A DNA stretch of 64,000 bases from an uncultured bacterium (GTDB taxonomy: Bacteria > Planctomycetota > UBA8742 > UBA2392): contig CALLQI010000018.1 in NCBI GenBank assembly GCA_938014885.1, positions 248,001 to 312,000 of the forward strand. The letters run 5' to 3'. Below the pieces are notes generated by a model. It saw only the letters and a list, made by a program, of their open reading frames with translations, did not search any database and was not told the DNA's origin. Position 1 is the stretch's first letter, and every line of letters starts with the position of its first letter. The position numbers were made by a program, and so were the translations under genes. This document shows, piece by piece, positions 9,228 through 17,453 of the stretch.

Positions 9228-9777
9228 GCCCCGGCCACTGCAAGAGTCCACGAAAGCTAGAACAAGAGCCCGGAGCGCAAGCGAAGGGTAGACAACCGGC
9301 AACTGCATTTGTCCACGAAGTACACGAAGTTCACGAAGAACAGCAGCAACTCGTGTCCACCCGTGGTTTCAAGCCGTTGTCGTGCTTCGTGCCAATTCGT
9401 GTCCTTCGTGGACAAACGCCGGTGGCGCGCTTCAAGGACCGACGCGAAGTCCGCGAAGGAACGCGAAGAACAGCCCACTGCGTTTGAAGTAAATCGCAAA
9501 AGCGTAGCGCAAAGGCGCGCCACGAGCCGCCAGTGCTTATGCCCACGGCTGGGCGCCCTGAGTGGCTGCTGCACTGCACACGACGTGCAACAACTGCTAA
9601 CCGCCGAAGCAACCACAACTGCGGGTTCCACACGAAGACACCAAGTCACAAAGAAAAGCATCACGCAGCAAGCGCCAGCAACCACGGATGGCTTTGCCTT
9701 GCTTGGTGTCTTAGTGCCTTAGTGTGGAACCGCAGTTGCCGTTATTCGCGAATCTTCGCGGCCTTCGCGTCAGCAAC
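9228..9777. repeat. Intergenic repeat mosaic
   Basis: No gene is supported in this stretch. It begins with the AACAAGAGCCCG module (9261-9295, also at 22262 and 58453 and inverted near 18505) and a GGCAACTGCATTT junction at 9298-9310. Several CCACGAAG/TTCGTGG modules arranged as inverted repeats (9311-9480) come next. The MITE-like element copy 3 and a CGCGAATCTTCGCGG palindromic tail complete the stretch. Confidence 0.65.
9626..9729. repeat. MITE-like element with inverted ends, copy 3
   Basis: This is a 104-bp copy of the family, in the opposite orientation to copies 1 and 2 (the interior reads as the reverse complement). It is flanked by ACTGCGG on the left and CCGCAGT on the right, which extends the inverted repeat. 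Confidence 0.7.
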
Positions 9778-9812
9778 AAAGCACCCCGCGTTGTTCGCGG
9801 GGTGTTTGCTTT
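9778..9812 (-). terminator. Rho-independent-like terminator of desaturase gene
   Basis: A near-perfect stem (AAGCACCCCGCG with CGCGGGGTG...CTT) around a TTGTT loop lies 19 bp beyond the desaturase stop codon. The flanks are A/T-rich on both sides, so it may act in both directions. Confidence 0.7.
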
Positions 9813-9830
9813 CGTGCCTGATTTCCCGGC

Positions 9831-10916
9831 CTAGTTTACGGCTTCGGGTTCTTTGTTTGGCATCAGTGACGCGGCCTTTTCGGCCGAGGCCTTGGCGAAC
9901 TCTTCCACCTTGGCGCGCGTGGCCGACAGCATTTCTTCCAGTGCCTGCTTCTGCTCAATGGCGACGTCGCCGGCCTTGGCCTGCGCGTCGGCCAGTGCCT
10001 TGACCGCGCGTTCCCAGTGGGTCTGGAACATGCCCAGGTCCGCAGCACCCTTCTTGATCAAGTGCTTTTCCAGCACGTGCGCAGGCGGGCGGCGCAGGCC
10101 GCTGACCAGCCCCACCCACGACAGCGCCTTCAGCACGTACCAGCTGGTGTCGATCTCGTACCAGTAAAAGCCCTGGCAGGCCGCGCCCGGGTAATGGTGG
10201 TGGTTGTTGTGCCAGCCTTCGCCGCCGGTCGCCAGCGCGATCCACAGGTTGTTGCGGCTGGTGTCGCGGGTGGCGAAACGCCGGTTGCCGAACACGTGGG
10301 CCAGCGAATTGACGGTGAAGGTCGCGTGCCAGGTCAGCACTGTCGACAGGAAGAAGCCGACCAGCGTGATGCCCCAGGCGCCGACGCCGGTGCCGGTGAT
10401 CCAGTAGCCAAGGCCCCACACGGCCACGCCCAGCAGCAGCGGCGCAATCCAGTCGAACTTGTCGATGAAGCGCAGCTCGGGGTACTTGGTGAAGTCGGGG
10501 ATCAGGTCGTGGTGGGTCTTGTCGTACTTCTTGCACAGGATCCAGCCGGTATGGCTCCACCAGAAGCCGCGTTTGGGCGAATGGATGTCTTCCTGGTCGT
10601 CGCTGTGCTTGTGATGGTGGCGATGGTGCGCAGCCCACCACAGCGGGCCCTTCTGCACGGCCGTGGTGCCGGCCACGCCCATCAAGAACTGCATGAAGCG
10701 CCCCATGCGATAGCTGCGGTGCGCGAAATAGCGGTGGTAGCCTGCCGTGATGAAAAAGACGCGCGCCAGGTACAGCACGGCCATGATGATCCATGCGCTC
10801 CAGTGCACGCCTGTGAAGAAAGCCAGCAGTGGCACGAAGTGCATGATCGTGAAGACGACAGTGCCGACGCGGATATCTACCTTCTCGTCAGCGGCGCGGG
10901 AAAAAGCGTGGGTCAT
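9831..10916 (-). CDS. Membrane acyl-CoA/acyl-lipid desaturase (delta-9 type)
   Basis: The protein has 361 residues. It inserts a cis double bond into saturated fatty acyl chains at a di-iron centre in the membrane, adjusting membrane fluidity. Three histidine boxes are present: HRYFAH (61-66), HRHHH (98-102) and EGWHNNHHH (near 235-245), the stearoyl-CoA desaturase pattern. Four hydrophobic segments (about 18-38, 45-60, 155-175, 178-200) flank them. Residues about 300-361 form an added Ala/Lys/Glu-rich coiled coil not found in most family members. The gene is transcribed away from a MarR regulator across a 139-bp region carrying two TTCCG/CGGAA inverted repeats, and it ends in a strong terminator. 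Confidence 0.9.
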   Translation of the reverse strand: MTHAFSRAADEKVDIRVGTVVFTIMHFVPLLAFFTGVHWSAWIIMAVLYLARVFFITAGYHRYFAHRSYRMGRFMQFLMGVAGTTAVQKGPLWWAAHHRHHHKHSDDQEDIHSPKRGFWWSHTGWILCKKYDKTHHDLIPDFTKYPELRFIDKFDWIAPLLLGVAVWGLGYWITGTGVGAWGITLVGFFLSTVLTWHATFTVNSLAHVFGNRRFATRDTSRNNLWIALATGGEGWHNNHHHYPGAACQGFYWYEIDTSWYVLKALSWVGLVSGLRRPPAHVLEKHLIKKGAADLGMFQTHWERAVKALADAQAKAGDVAIEQKQALEEMLSATRAKVEEFAKASAEKAASLMPNKEPEAVN

Positions 10917-10944
10917 GTGTGTTCACCAGTTGTGCGTAACATGG

Positions 10945-11014
10945 TTCCGAATGGCGGAAGATTAACGCATCCTATCCGGCATAAAGCACAGTGAAATCCC
11001 GATTTCCGCCGGAA
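10945..11014. promoter_or_regulatory. Candidate operators in desaturase/marR divergent region
   Basis: Two inverted repeats share the half-site TTCCG/CGGAA: TTCCG-N5-CGGAA at 10945-10959 (29 bp upstream of the desaturase start) and TTCCG-N1-CGGAA at 11004-11014. A third inverted repeat, ACAAG-N10-CTTGT at 11033-11052, overlaps a TATACT box just before the marR start. MarR proteins bind such palindromes, but assigning these sites to this regulator is inference. Confidence 0.4.
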
Positions 11015-11055
11015 TTTACATGGCCGGATGTGACAAGATTCCATATACTTGTTGC

Positions 11056-11496
11056 ATGGCCAATCAACTGAAAGACGCAGCCGCCCAGATGGCGGCCTCA
11101 TGCCTTGCCAGCCGCACACGGCTGCTGGATCGCGTGATCACGGCGATGTACGACGAAGCGCTGCGCCCGGCGGGCGTGACCAGCCCGCAGATGACGATCC
11201 TGGCGGCGCTTGAGCACACGGGCGGTTGCAGCCCGGGCCGGCTGTGCAGCGCCTTGAAGCTGGACAAGTCCACACTCAGCCGCAACGCCGACCGCATGGA
11301 ACGCAACGGCTGGATCCAGCGCATCGGCGCCCAGGACGCGCGCTCGCACGAGTTGCGACTGACCGAGGCCGGCCGCCGCCGCTTCGCCGAAGCCTTCACG
11401 TACTGGAAGCAGGCACAACAGCAGGCGCAAGAAGTGCTGGGCAAAGCGGCCGCAAGCACCCTGCTGAAGGTATCCGGCAAGATCCGCGGGTTTTAG
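11056..11496 (+). CDS. MarR-family transcriptional regulator
   Basis: The protein has 146 residues, typical for MarR winged-helix repressors that dimerise on palindromic operators and often respond to small ligands. The recognition region reads SALKLDKSTLSRNADRMERNGWIQR, split here as helix (SALKLDKSTLSRN) and wing (IGAQDARSHELRLTEAGRR). The ATG at 11056 is preferred to 11020: TATACT lies 6 bases upstream with no Shine-Dalgarno, so the message could be leaderless. It is divergent from the desaturase, as with FabT-type MarR control of fatty-acid genes, so control of the desaturase is a reasonable inference. Confidence 0.85.
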   Translation: MANQLKDAAAQMAASCLASRTRLLDRVITAMYDEALRPAGVTSPQMTILAALEHTGGCSPGRLCSALKLDKSTLSRNADRMERNGWIQRIGAQDARSHELRLTEAGRRRFAEAFTYWKQAQQQAQEVLGKAAASTLLKVSGKIRGF

Positions 11497-11716
11497 GACC
11501 GTGCAAACTACTGAAAACTACTAATGCGTTGACAATTAGTAGTTAGCCTTCGTTGAGATGGCATGACCAGGCGATGCACTTGGCTGCGGGCCGGCCTCAA
11601 CGGCTGACGCGAAGGCCGCGAAGAAGCGCGAAGAACGGCAACTGCGGTTCCACACCAAGGCACTAAGACACCAAGCAAGGCAAGGCCATCGGTGCCTGCT
11701 GGCGCTTCTTGCGTGA

Positions 11717-11853
11717 GTTGCCTGACAACCGGAGTCAGGGAGCAGGTCAACGGTTCACAGTCTACGGTTACGGCGAACAGCAGCAGTTACCGTGAACTGT
11801 CGACCGTCGACTGTAGACCCCAGCGCAACGTGAAGCTGGTGCCCAACCAGTTC
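11717..11853. repeat. Repeat module inserted inside a MITE-like element
   Basis: This 137-bp block contains the ACTGTCGACCGTCGACTGT module (copies at 390-450 and, inverted, 21673-21735). It interrupts the MITE-like element at a point where other copies are continuous. The interrupted sequence GCGTGA is present on both sides (11711-11716 and 11854-11859), as a target-site duplication would leave. Confidence 0.5.
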
Positions 11854-11955
11854 GCGTGATGCCTTTCTTGGTGCCTTCGTATCTTCGTGTGGAACGCGCA
11901 GTTTTGGGTGTCTAGGCGGTCTGCCGTGCGCTGCACAGCAGGCGCTCAACGAAGC

Positions 11956-11983
11956 GCGGCCGCCGGTAAAAACCGGCGGCCGC
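11956..11983 (-). terminator. metK terminator hairpin
   Basis: A perfect 12-bp GC stem (GCGGCCGCCGGT with its complement) and a short A-rich loop (T-rich on the transcript strand) lie about 19 bp past the metK stop. Confidence 0.7.
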
Positions 11984-12001
11984 TTGCTTGTGCTTTGTTT
12001 C

Positions 12002-13156
12002 CTACTTCAGCTTGGCCGCGAGGTCGGTCTTTTCCCACGGGAAGCTGGGGCCTTCGTGGCCGAAGTGGCCGTTGCGCGCCGTTTCACGGTAAATCGGGCG
12101 CTGCAGGTCGAGGTGCTGGATGATCGCCTTGGGCTTGAAGCTCAGGTGCTTGCGCAGCAGCGCGATGATTTCGGCCTCAGGAATCTTGCCCGTGCCGAAG
12201 GTGTCGACGTTGATGCTGACTGGTTCGGCCACGCCGATCGCGTAGGCAAGCTGGATTTCGCAGCGGTCAGCCAGGCCGGCCGCCACGATGTTCTTGGCCG
12301 CGTAACGGGCCATGTAGGCCGCGCTGCGGTCAACCTTCGTGGGGTCCTTGCCGCTGAAGGCGCCGCCGCCGTGGCGACCGGCACCGCCGTAGGTGTCCAC
12401 GATAATCTTGCGGCCGGTGAGGCCGCTGTCGCCGTGCGGGCCGCCTACTACAAAGCGGCCGGTCGGGTTCACGTGCCAGATGGTCTTGTCGTCCACCAGC
12501 TCGCGCGGAAGCACGGGCTTGAGGATATCGCTGATGACTTGTTCGCGGACCTGCGCCAGCGTCACGTCGGGCGAATGCTGGGTGCTGAGCACGACGGTGT
12601 GGACGCGTTTGACGGCGTTGCCTTCGTATTCGACGGTCACCTGGCTTTTGCAGTCCGGGCGCAGCCAGTCGTGCTTGCCGGCGCGGCGCAGCTCAGCCTG
12701 CTTGGCCGTCAGCTTGTGCGAGTAATACAGCGCGGCCGGCATCAGCGCCGGGGTTTCGCGCGTGGCGTAGCCGAACATCATGCCCTGGTCGCCGGCGCCC
12801 TGCTCATGGTCGGCCTTTTCATCAACACCCATGGCGATGTCGGGCGACTGGCCGTGCACGGCCACCATCACGCCGCACGAGTTGCCATCGAGGCCGTAGT
12901 CACCGTTCGTGTAACCGATGCCGCAGGCGGTTTCGCGGGCGATGTCGCCGATGCGCGCGAGCACGTCCTGCGCCGTGGTGGTGATTTCGCCCATCACCAC
13001 GATCAGGCCGGTGGTAGTGGCGGTTTCGCAGGCCACGCGCGCCTTGGGGTCGCGGGTAAGGATCGCGTCCAGCACGGCGTCCGAGACCTGGTCGCAGATC
13101 TTGTCCGGGTGGCCTTCACCGACGGACTCTGAGGTAAACAGCTTGCGCTCGCTCAT
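12002..13156 (-). CDS. metK: S-adenosylmethionine synthetase
   Basis: The protein has 384 residues, the usual size. It joins ATP and methionine to make S-adenosylmethionine in the cytosol. N-terminal SESVGEGHPDKICDQ, central GAGDQGMMFGYA and C-terminal GGAGRHGGGAFSGKDPTKVDRS are the three MetK signature regions. The end of the protein (RPIYRETARNGHFG) also matches the family. It is monocistronic, with a strong downstream terminator. The sequence upstream shows a TATAAC box near 13185 but no SAM-riboswitch-like fold that I can see; that leader is short and then becomes heptamer repeats. Confidence 0.96.
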   Translation of the reverse strand: MSERKLFTSESVGEGHPDKICDQVSDAVLDAILTRDPKARVACETATTTGLIVVMGEITTTAQDVLARIGDIARETACGIGYTNGDYGLDGNSCGVMVAVHGQSPDIAMGVDEKADHEQGAGDQGMMFGYATRETPALMPAALYYSHKLTAKQAELRRAGKHDWLRPDCKSQVTVEYEGNAVKRVHTVVLSTQHSPDVTLAQVREQVISDILKPVLPRELVDDKTIWHVNPTGRFVVGGPHGDSGLTGRKIIVDTYGGAGRHGGGAFSGKDPTKVDRSAAYMARYAAKNIVAAGLADRCEIQLAYAIGVAEPVSINVDTFGTGKIPEAEIIALLRKHLSFKPKAIIQHLDLQRPIYRETARNGHFGHEGPSFPWEKTDLAAKLK

Positions 13157-13221
13157 GGCAACTCCGGCAAATGTGAAGGTGGCGTTATAGTACGGGCATG
13201 CATCAGGGCCAGTAGCCGGTT

Positions 13222-13270
13222 CCCAGTGCCCAGTGCTCGGTGCTCGGTGCCCGGTGCTTCGTGTTCAGTG
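13222..13270. repeat. 7-bp-period array (CGGTGCT type)
   Basis: About seven tandem heptamers, CAGTGCC/CGGTGCT variants. It faces the opposite-strand version at 13348-13437, so the pair could fold into a long imperfect hairpin around a 77-bp loop. Confidence 0.75.
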
Positions 13271-13347
13271 GGCGGGGTACTGCGATCGCGGGCTAAGACG
13301 ATCCGACGCATGAAGCCCTTCCCCGGACACTGGGCACCCTGGATCGC

Positions 13348-13437
13348 GCACAGAGCACAGGGCACTGAGCACTGAGCACTGAGCACCGAGCACTGAACAC
13401 TGAGCACCGAACACTGAGCACCAAGCACAGAGCACCG
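13348..13437. repeat. 7-bp-period array (GAGCACT/GAGCACC type)
   Basis: About thirteen tandem heptamers, the reverse complement of the array at 13222-13270 and of those at 31896, 35959 and 37384. Confidence 0.8.
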
Positions 13438-13480
13438 GTCACCCCTACCTTCCCGGGCCTGCTGCCGCTACCCTGTGCGC

Positions 13481-14116
13481 ATGCTTGTCAACCCTCGCAA
13501 CGGCCCCGCCAAGGCGGGTGTGGTGCTTGTCCCCAAGCGCCTGTGCAGTGACAAAGCTGTCATGCACAGCGCCCAGGGCATTGCCAACACCGGCTTTGCG
13601 GTCAGCGTGCCCGACATTGCGCGCCGGCCTCGCACGATTGATGACATCACCATCGATGAACTGGTGCAGGGCGTGCGCACAGTGCGCGATGCCGCCGCTG
13701 AGCTCAAGCGCACGCTGGGCGGCAAACCGGTCTGCGGCGTAGGCGCATGGCTGGGCGGCACCCTGCTGATGCTGGCCAGCGAAGAAGGCTTTGACGCCTG
13801 CGTGCTGGTATGCCCCTTCGTGCGCCTGAACGTGGCCGACGACGTGATCATCCGCCAGCCAATCGACGTGGTCGCCCGCAGCCACGCGCCGCTGATGGCC
13901 GTGTTTGGCGAACTTGACGCCGAAGTCCCGATCGAAGACGTCCGCGCCCTTGAGCGCGTGCTGTCCAGCAGCCCCGAAACCGACGAAACCTACACGTACC
14001 CCGGCGTCGGCCATGCCTTTTTCGACAACGAAGAAGGCAACAACGAGTACCGCGAGGCCGCTGAACGCGACCTGTGGACTCGCATCGACCGCTTCTTCGC
14101 CCAGCGCGTGGGTTAG
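13481..14116 (+). CDS. Dienelactone-hydrolase-like protein lacking nucleophile
   Basis: The protein has 211 residues with an alpha/beta hydrolase fold of the dienelactone hydrolase type. Known members use a Cys or Ser in a Gly-x-Cys-x-Gly elbow. Here the elbow reads GAWLGG, so the nucleophile position is Trp. The acid (FGELDAEVP) and histidine (GVGHAFFDNE) motifs are kept. It may therefore be a non-catalytic or binding homologue, or act by another residue. The start at ATG 13481 has no clear ribosome site. The next gene, a methyltransferase, begins only 5 bases after its stop, so the two are probably one transcript, without an obvious functional link. Confidence 0.75.
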   Translation: MLVNPRNGPAKAGVVLVPKRLCSDKAVMHSAQGIANTGFAVSVPDIARRPRTIDDITIDELVQGVRTVRDAAAELKRTLGGKPVCGVGAWLGGTLLMLASEEGFDACVLVCPFVRLNVADDVIIRQPIDVVARSHAPLMAVFGELDAEVPIEDVRALERVLSSSPETDETYTYPGVGHAFFDNEEGNNEYREAAERDLWTRIDRFFAQRVG

Positions 14117-14121
14117 CGCCC

Positions 14122-14916
14122 GTGAACGCCCCAAGCCCGACCTGGCAAGTGCTGCACGGCGACGCGATCCAGCTTGCCGCCTCGCTGCCGTCCGCTGACC
14201 TGATCTACCTGGACCCGCCGTTTTTCAGCGGCCGCAAGCGCAGCCTGCGTGTGGGCGGGCCCGAATACGACGACCGCTGGCCCGGCGGCATGGCCGAATA
14301 CCTGCATTTCCTGCGCGCATTGCTGCAAGCGGCAACGGGACAGTTGCGTCCGCACGGCGTGATCGCGCTGCACCTGGACTGGCGCGCGTCGCACTGGGGG
14401 CGGATTGAACTTGAGCGGCTGCTGGGGCCCGATGCCTTCGTGAATGAAGTGATCTGGAGCTATCGCACGGGCGGCCTGGGCAAGCGCTGGCTGGGGCGCA
14501 AGCACGACACGATCCAGGTGTTCGCCAAGGGTGCCGATTACACCTTCAACGCGCTGAAAGAGAAAAGCCGGCTGGCGCACCATTACGGCTTCAAGAACGT
14601 AGTGATTGAGCGCGACGAACTGGGCCCTTACACCTATGCGGGGCTGCGCGATGTGTGGGAAATTCCAGCCCTGCGCGGCAATCAAAAGGAGAGTGTCGGT
14701 TACCCCACGCAGAAGCCGCTGGCGTTACTGGACCGGCTGGTGCGCGTGTTCAGCAACCCGGGCGACGTGGTGTGCGACCTTTGTTGCGGCTCAGGTACTG
14801 CGCTGGTCGCCGCCGTGTTGGCCGGGCGCCGTGCCGTGGGCGTTGACGTAAGTGAAGCCGCAGTTTCACTTGCGCGCAGCAGACTGTCGCACGCGGGTGC
14901 GGGTGATATACTCTGA
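14122..14916 (+). CDS. Orphan site-specific DNA methyltransferase (N6-A or N4-C)
   Basis: The protein has 264 residues from GTG 14122; an in-frame GTG at 14074 would overlap the previous gene. Beta-class amino-methyltransferase order is seen: catalytic motif DLIYLDPPF near residue 30, then the SAM-binding motif CDLCCGSGTALVAA near residue 225. A target-recognition stretch lies between (WSYRTGGLGKRWLGRKHDTI). It would methylate adenine N6 or cytosine N4 in DNA. No restriction endonuclease gene is adjacent, so this looks solitary, with a regulatory or protective role. The methylated sequence cannot be read from the protein. Confidence 0.85.
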   Translation: MNAPSPTWQVLHGDAIQLAASLPSADLIYLDPPFFSGRKRSLRVGGPEYDDRWPGGMAEYLHFLRALLQAATGQLRPHGVIALHLDWRASHWGRIELERLLGPDAFVNEVIWSYRTGGLGKRWLGRKHDTIQVFAKGADYTFNALKEKSRLAHHYGFKNVVIERDELGPYTYAGLRDVWEIPALRGNQKESVGYPTQKPLALLDRLVRVFSNPGDVVCDLCCGSGTALVAAVLAGRRAVGVDVSEAAVSLARSRLSHAGAGDIL

Positions 14917-15040
14917 CCCCGGGGGCTTGCCCCTTTGGCTTGGAAATCGCTAGAGTCGCTCGAAACGCCGGTTCTGTCGGCGCGCGCAAGCGCCGGCCGC
15001 GCCGGTATTCATTGAACGCCGTCAGGGGCAACTTTCCACA

Positions 15041-17188
15041 ATGCCTATCAACCTTCGATATGGTCAGCAGGCCGTCGCGCGGGGTTTTCTGGACCCGCAG
15101 CGCCTGCAAACAGTTCTTGCCAAGCAGCGCGCGCTTGCGGACCAGGGCAAGAAGGTCAGCGTGCGCATGATCCTGGAAAAGGCCAAGCTGCTTACGCCTG
15201 ACCAGATGGCGCAGATCGACCGCGACTTGAACATCAAAGTCGTCAAGAAACATACCAGCAAAGTCGAACGCCCCGGCGCGCCACGGCCGGCGGCACCGAC
15301 CAGCGCCCAGAACTTCATGGGCGAAGCACCGCCGCAGTTTGCCGGCATGGGCGGCGACAACCCCGACGCCACGGTGTTCAGCCCGCCGCCGCCGGACATG
15401 CAAGACCGCATCCGCGCCGAACGCGACAAGTCAAAGGCCGACGCCCGCCGCAAGCAGGAACAGGACGCGGCCCAGTTCTTCCAGCAGAATCAGCCGCAGC
15501 AGCGGCCTCAGCAGCGCCCGCAGCAGGGCCATCAGCAGCCTGCGTTTGCCGATGTCGGCTTTGGCGATGATGCCTCGCCCTTTGGCGGCGACCCGTTTGG
15601 CGGCGGCGACATGGCGCCTGAGCCCTTCGGCGGCGAAATGCAGCCTGAGCCGTTCGGTGGCGACATGCAGCCTGAACCGTTTGGCGAAATGCAGCCTGAG
15701 CCGTTTGCCGGTGACCTGCAGCCGCAGGGCAACTTCGGCGGCGGTTTTGCACAGGACGACGGCGGCTTCGGCGGCGACCCCTTTGGCGCACAAGAGCCTG
15801 AGCTGTCGCGCATGGATTCAAGCCCCAAGCTGGAGAGCCTTGCCGCCGAATACGACGGCTTTGCCGCACCCGAGGATGAAGCGCTGCCCACAATCAGCGC
15901 CTTCGATGAGCCGCCGCAGCACGCGGCCCCGCCGGCGCGCGGTGGCTTTAACCAGCCGCGCCAGCCGCAGTATCAGCCGCCGCAGTACCAGGCCCCGATG
16001 CAGGACGACCTGGCCCCGGCCAGCGCCGACTTTGACGCCTTCGGCAATGACATCCGTTCGCCCGAAGAACTTGAGATGGGCGCCGTAGGCGGTGCCTCAG
16101 GCACCAAGCCGCTGGGTGGCGGCGACATTGACGCCACCATGTTCAGCCCGCCGCCCCCGGGCCTTGGCACACCGCGCCAGAAGACCGGCGCGATGGACAA
16201 GACCATGTTCAGCCCGCCGCCCCCGGGATTCCGCCCGTCCGACCGCGCGGCGCCAATGCCCGAGCCGGAGCCCGACGCCGGCGACTGGGGCGAGGCCGAC
16301 GCGCAGGCAGGCTTCGACGAACCCTTCGGTGCTGAGCCCGAACCGGCCGAAGCGAACATGGACGCGACGGTATTCAGCCCGCCGCCGCCGGAACAGGCAG
16401 CCAAGAACAAGACTTCCGCGCGCAAAGGCGCTGACGATTTCGGCAACGTGGACCTGCCCAAGGGCAAGCGCTTCGACGACGTGCCGACGGCCCCGGCCAG
16501 CATGGAAGAAGACATCCACCCGCTGCGCCGTGGCGTGGGCACCAGCTCAGCCAGCGTCAAGAAGACCACCTCGCCGCAGCCGGTGCCCCCGGCCGACGAC
16601 CTGATGGACGAACTGCCGGGTGACGAGCAAGGCGGCTTTGATGCATCAGCCGACGTGCCCGACGCCGACATCCCCGACGAAGTGGCCGACGAGCCCAAGA
16701 AGGGCAAGAGCGGCAAGGGCGTCATGCCCACCAAGGCGCCCAAGAACGTCGAAAAGGGCAAGACCGGAAAGACCGACAAGAAAAAGAAAGAACTGCCCAA
16801 GGCCCAGGTCGAAGTGGCCGACGGCGGCGATGCCAAGAAGAAGAGTGCCGGCAAGCGCGTGCTGCTGATCTTCACGATCCTGCTGCTGCTGGTGGTGGGC
16901 GTGCTGACACTGCCGGTGGCGCTGTATGAGCAATCGTGGGCCGAGCCAATCCGCCCGCTGCGCGACCACCCGCAGGCCAAGCCGATCTATGATTACGTTG
17001 ACTACGAAATCATGAACCGCTTCCGCGAATGGACCGGCCAGCCCACCAAGGCCCGCCCGGCACCAGCGCCGCAAGTGATACCGTACACCCCGCCCGCCAA
17101 CATCCCCGCCGATACAGGCGGCGAATCAGGCGGCACGGGCGGTGAATCAGGCGGCACGGGCGGCGAAACCGGCGGCACAGGCGGTTAG
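15041..17188 (+). CDS. Low-complexity membrane protein with DxTxFSPPPP repeats
   Basis: The protein has 715 residues. Residues 1-75 form a helical domain (YGQQAVARGFLDPQRLQTVL) like the GspE/MshE N-terminal domain that accompanies signalling proteins in planctomycetes. The long middle is Gln/Pro/acidic-rich and contains EPFGG(D/E)MQP tandem repeats (about 195-230). It also holds four copies of D(A/K)T(V/M)FSPPPP at residues 109, 364, 386 and 441. A Lys-rich stretch (about 555-605) precedes one transmembrane helix (606-631) and a short extracytoplasmic domain, ending in GGESGGTGG repeats. The repeated acidic-Thr motifs could be kinase substrates read by FHA domains, which is an inference. It is monocistronic with a clear terminator. 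Confidence 0.72.
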   Translation: MPINLRYGQQAVARGFLDPQRLQTVLAKQRALADQGKKVSVRMILEKAKLLTPDQMAQIDRDLNIKVVKKHTSKVERPGAPRPAAPTSAQNFMGEAPPQFAGMGGDNPDATVFSPPPPDMQDRIRAERDKSKADARRKQEQDAAQFFQQNQPQQRPQQRPQQGHQQPAFADVGFGDDASPFGGDPFGGGDMAPEPFGGEMQPEPFGGDMQPEPFGEMQPEPFAGDLQPQGNFGGGFAQDDGGFGGDPFGAQEPELSRMDSSPKLESLAAEYDGFAAPEDEALPTISAFDEPPQHAAPPARGGFNQPRQPQYQPPQYQAPMQDDLAPASADFDAFGNDIRSPEELEMGAVGGASGTKPLGGGDIDATMFSPPPPGLGTPRQKTGAMDKTMFSPPPPGFRPSDRAAPMPEPEPDAGDWGEADAQAGFDEPFGAEPEPAEANMDATVFSPPPPEQAAKNKTSARKGADDFGNVDLPKGKRFDDVPTAPASMEEDIHPLRRGVGTSSASVKKTTSPQPVPPADDLMDELPGDEQGGFDASADVPDADIPDEVADEPKKGKSGKGVMPTKAPKNVEKGKTGKTDKKKKELPKAQVEVADGGDAKKKSAGKRVLLIFTILLLLVVGVLTLPVALYEQSWAEPIRPLRDHPQAKPIYDYVDYEIMNRFREWTGQPTKARPAPAPQVIPYTPPANIPADTGGESGGTGGESGGTGGETGGTGG

Positions 17189-17210
17189 CCGAAGCAACAA
17201 ACTCAAAAGC

Positions 17211-17236
17211 AAACACCCCCGGAAACGGGGGTGTTT
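17211..17236 (+). terminator. Rho-independent terminator
   Basis: A perfect 11-bp stem AAACACCCCCG/CGGGGGTGTTT with a GAAA tetraloop, followed by TTCG, lies 22 bp after the stop of the preceding gene. Confidence 0.85.
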
Positions 17237-17276
17237 TCGTAGGCGCCAACAACGGCCAACCGCCAAGACTGCGGGT

Positions 17277-17380
17277 TTCACACGAAGACACCAAGTCACA
17301 AAGAAGGGCATCACGCGACAATGGCTAGACACAACTGATGGCCTTGCCTTGCTTAGTGCCTTCGTGACTTAGTGTGGGAA
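17277..17380. repeat. MITE-like element with inverted ends, copy 4
   Basis: This 104-bp copy has the same orientation as the one at 9626. Ends TTCACACGAAGACACCAAG and the inverted CTTAGTGTGGGAA have diverged by a few bases. Confidence 0.65.
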
Positions 17381-17453
17381 CGCATTTATCCGGTCCTCAA
17401 GCCCCGCGTTTTCGCTGTATGTGGCCAACTGCGGGCGCTTACAATGCGCGGCC

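Larger units (their letters stand above)
11497..12001. repeat. Intergenic repeat region with nested element
   Basis: No gene is supported here. An AT-rich perfect 10-bp inverted repeat (AACTACTAAT, 11516-11525 with 11535-11544) follows marR and may end its transcript. Then comes a GGCAACTGCGGTT junction (11637) leading into a MITE-like copy whose left part (11648-11716) and right part (11854-11906) are separated by another repeat module (see 11717-11853). The metK terminator closes the region. Confidence 0.65.

Noticed and set aside
9831..10916. Shadow ORFs opposite the desaturase and metK
   Set aside because: They have skewed composition (Arg/Ala-rich) and no ribosome sites; the annotated strands carry clear family motifs.
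13157..13480. SAM riboswitch upstream of metK
   Set aside because: The leader is short and then heptamer repeats; no conserved SAM-box helices were seen.
14122..14916. Complete restriction-modification system
   Set aside because: Only the methyltransferase is present; neighbours are a hydrolase-like gene and a low-complexity protein, no endonuclease.
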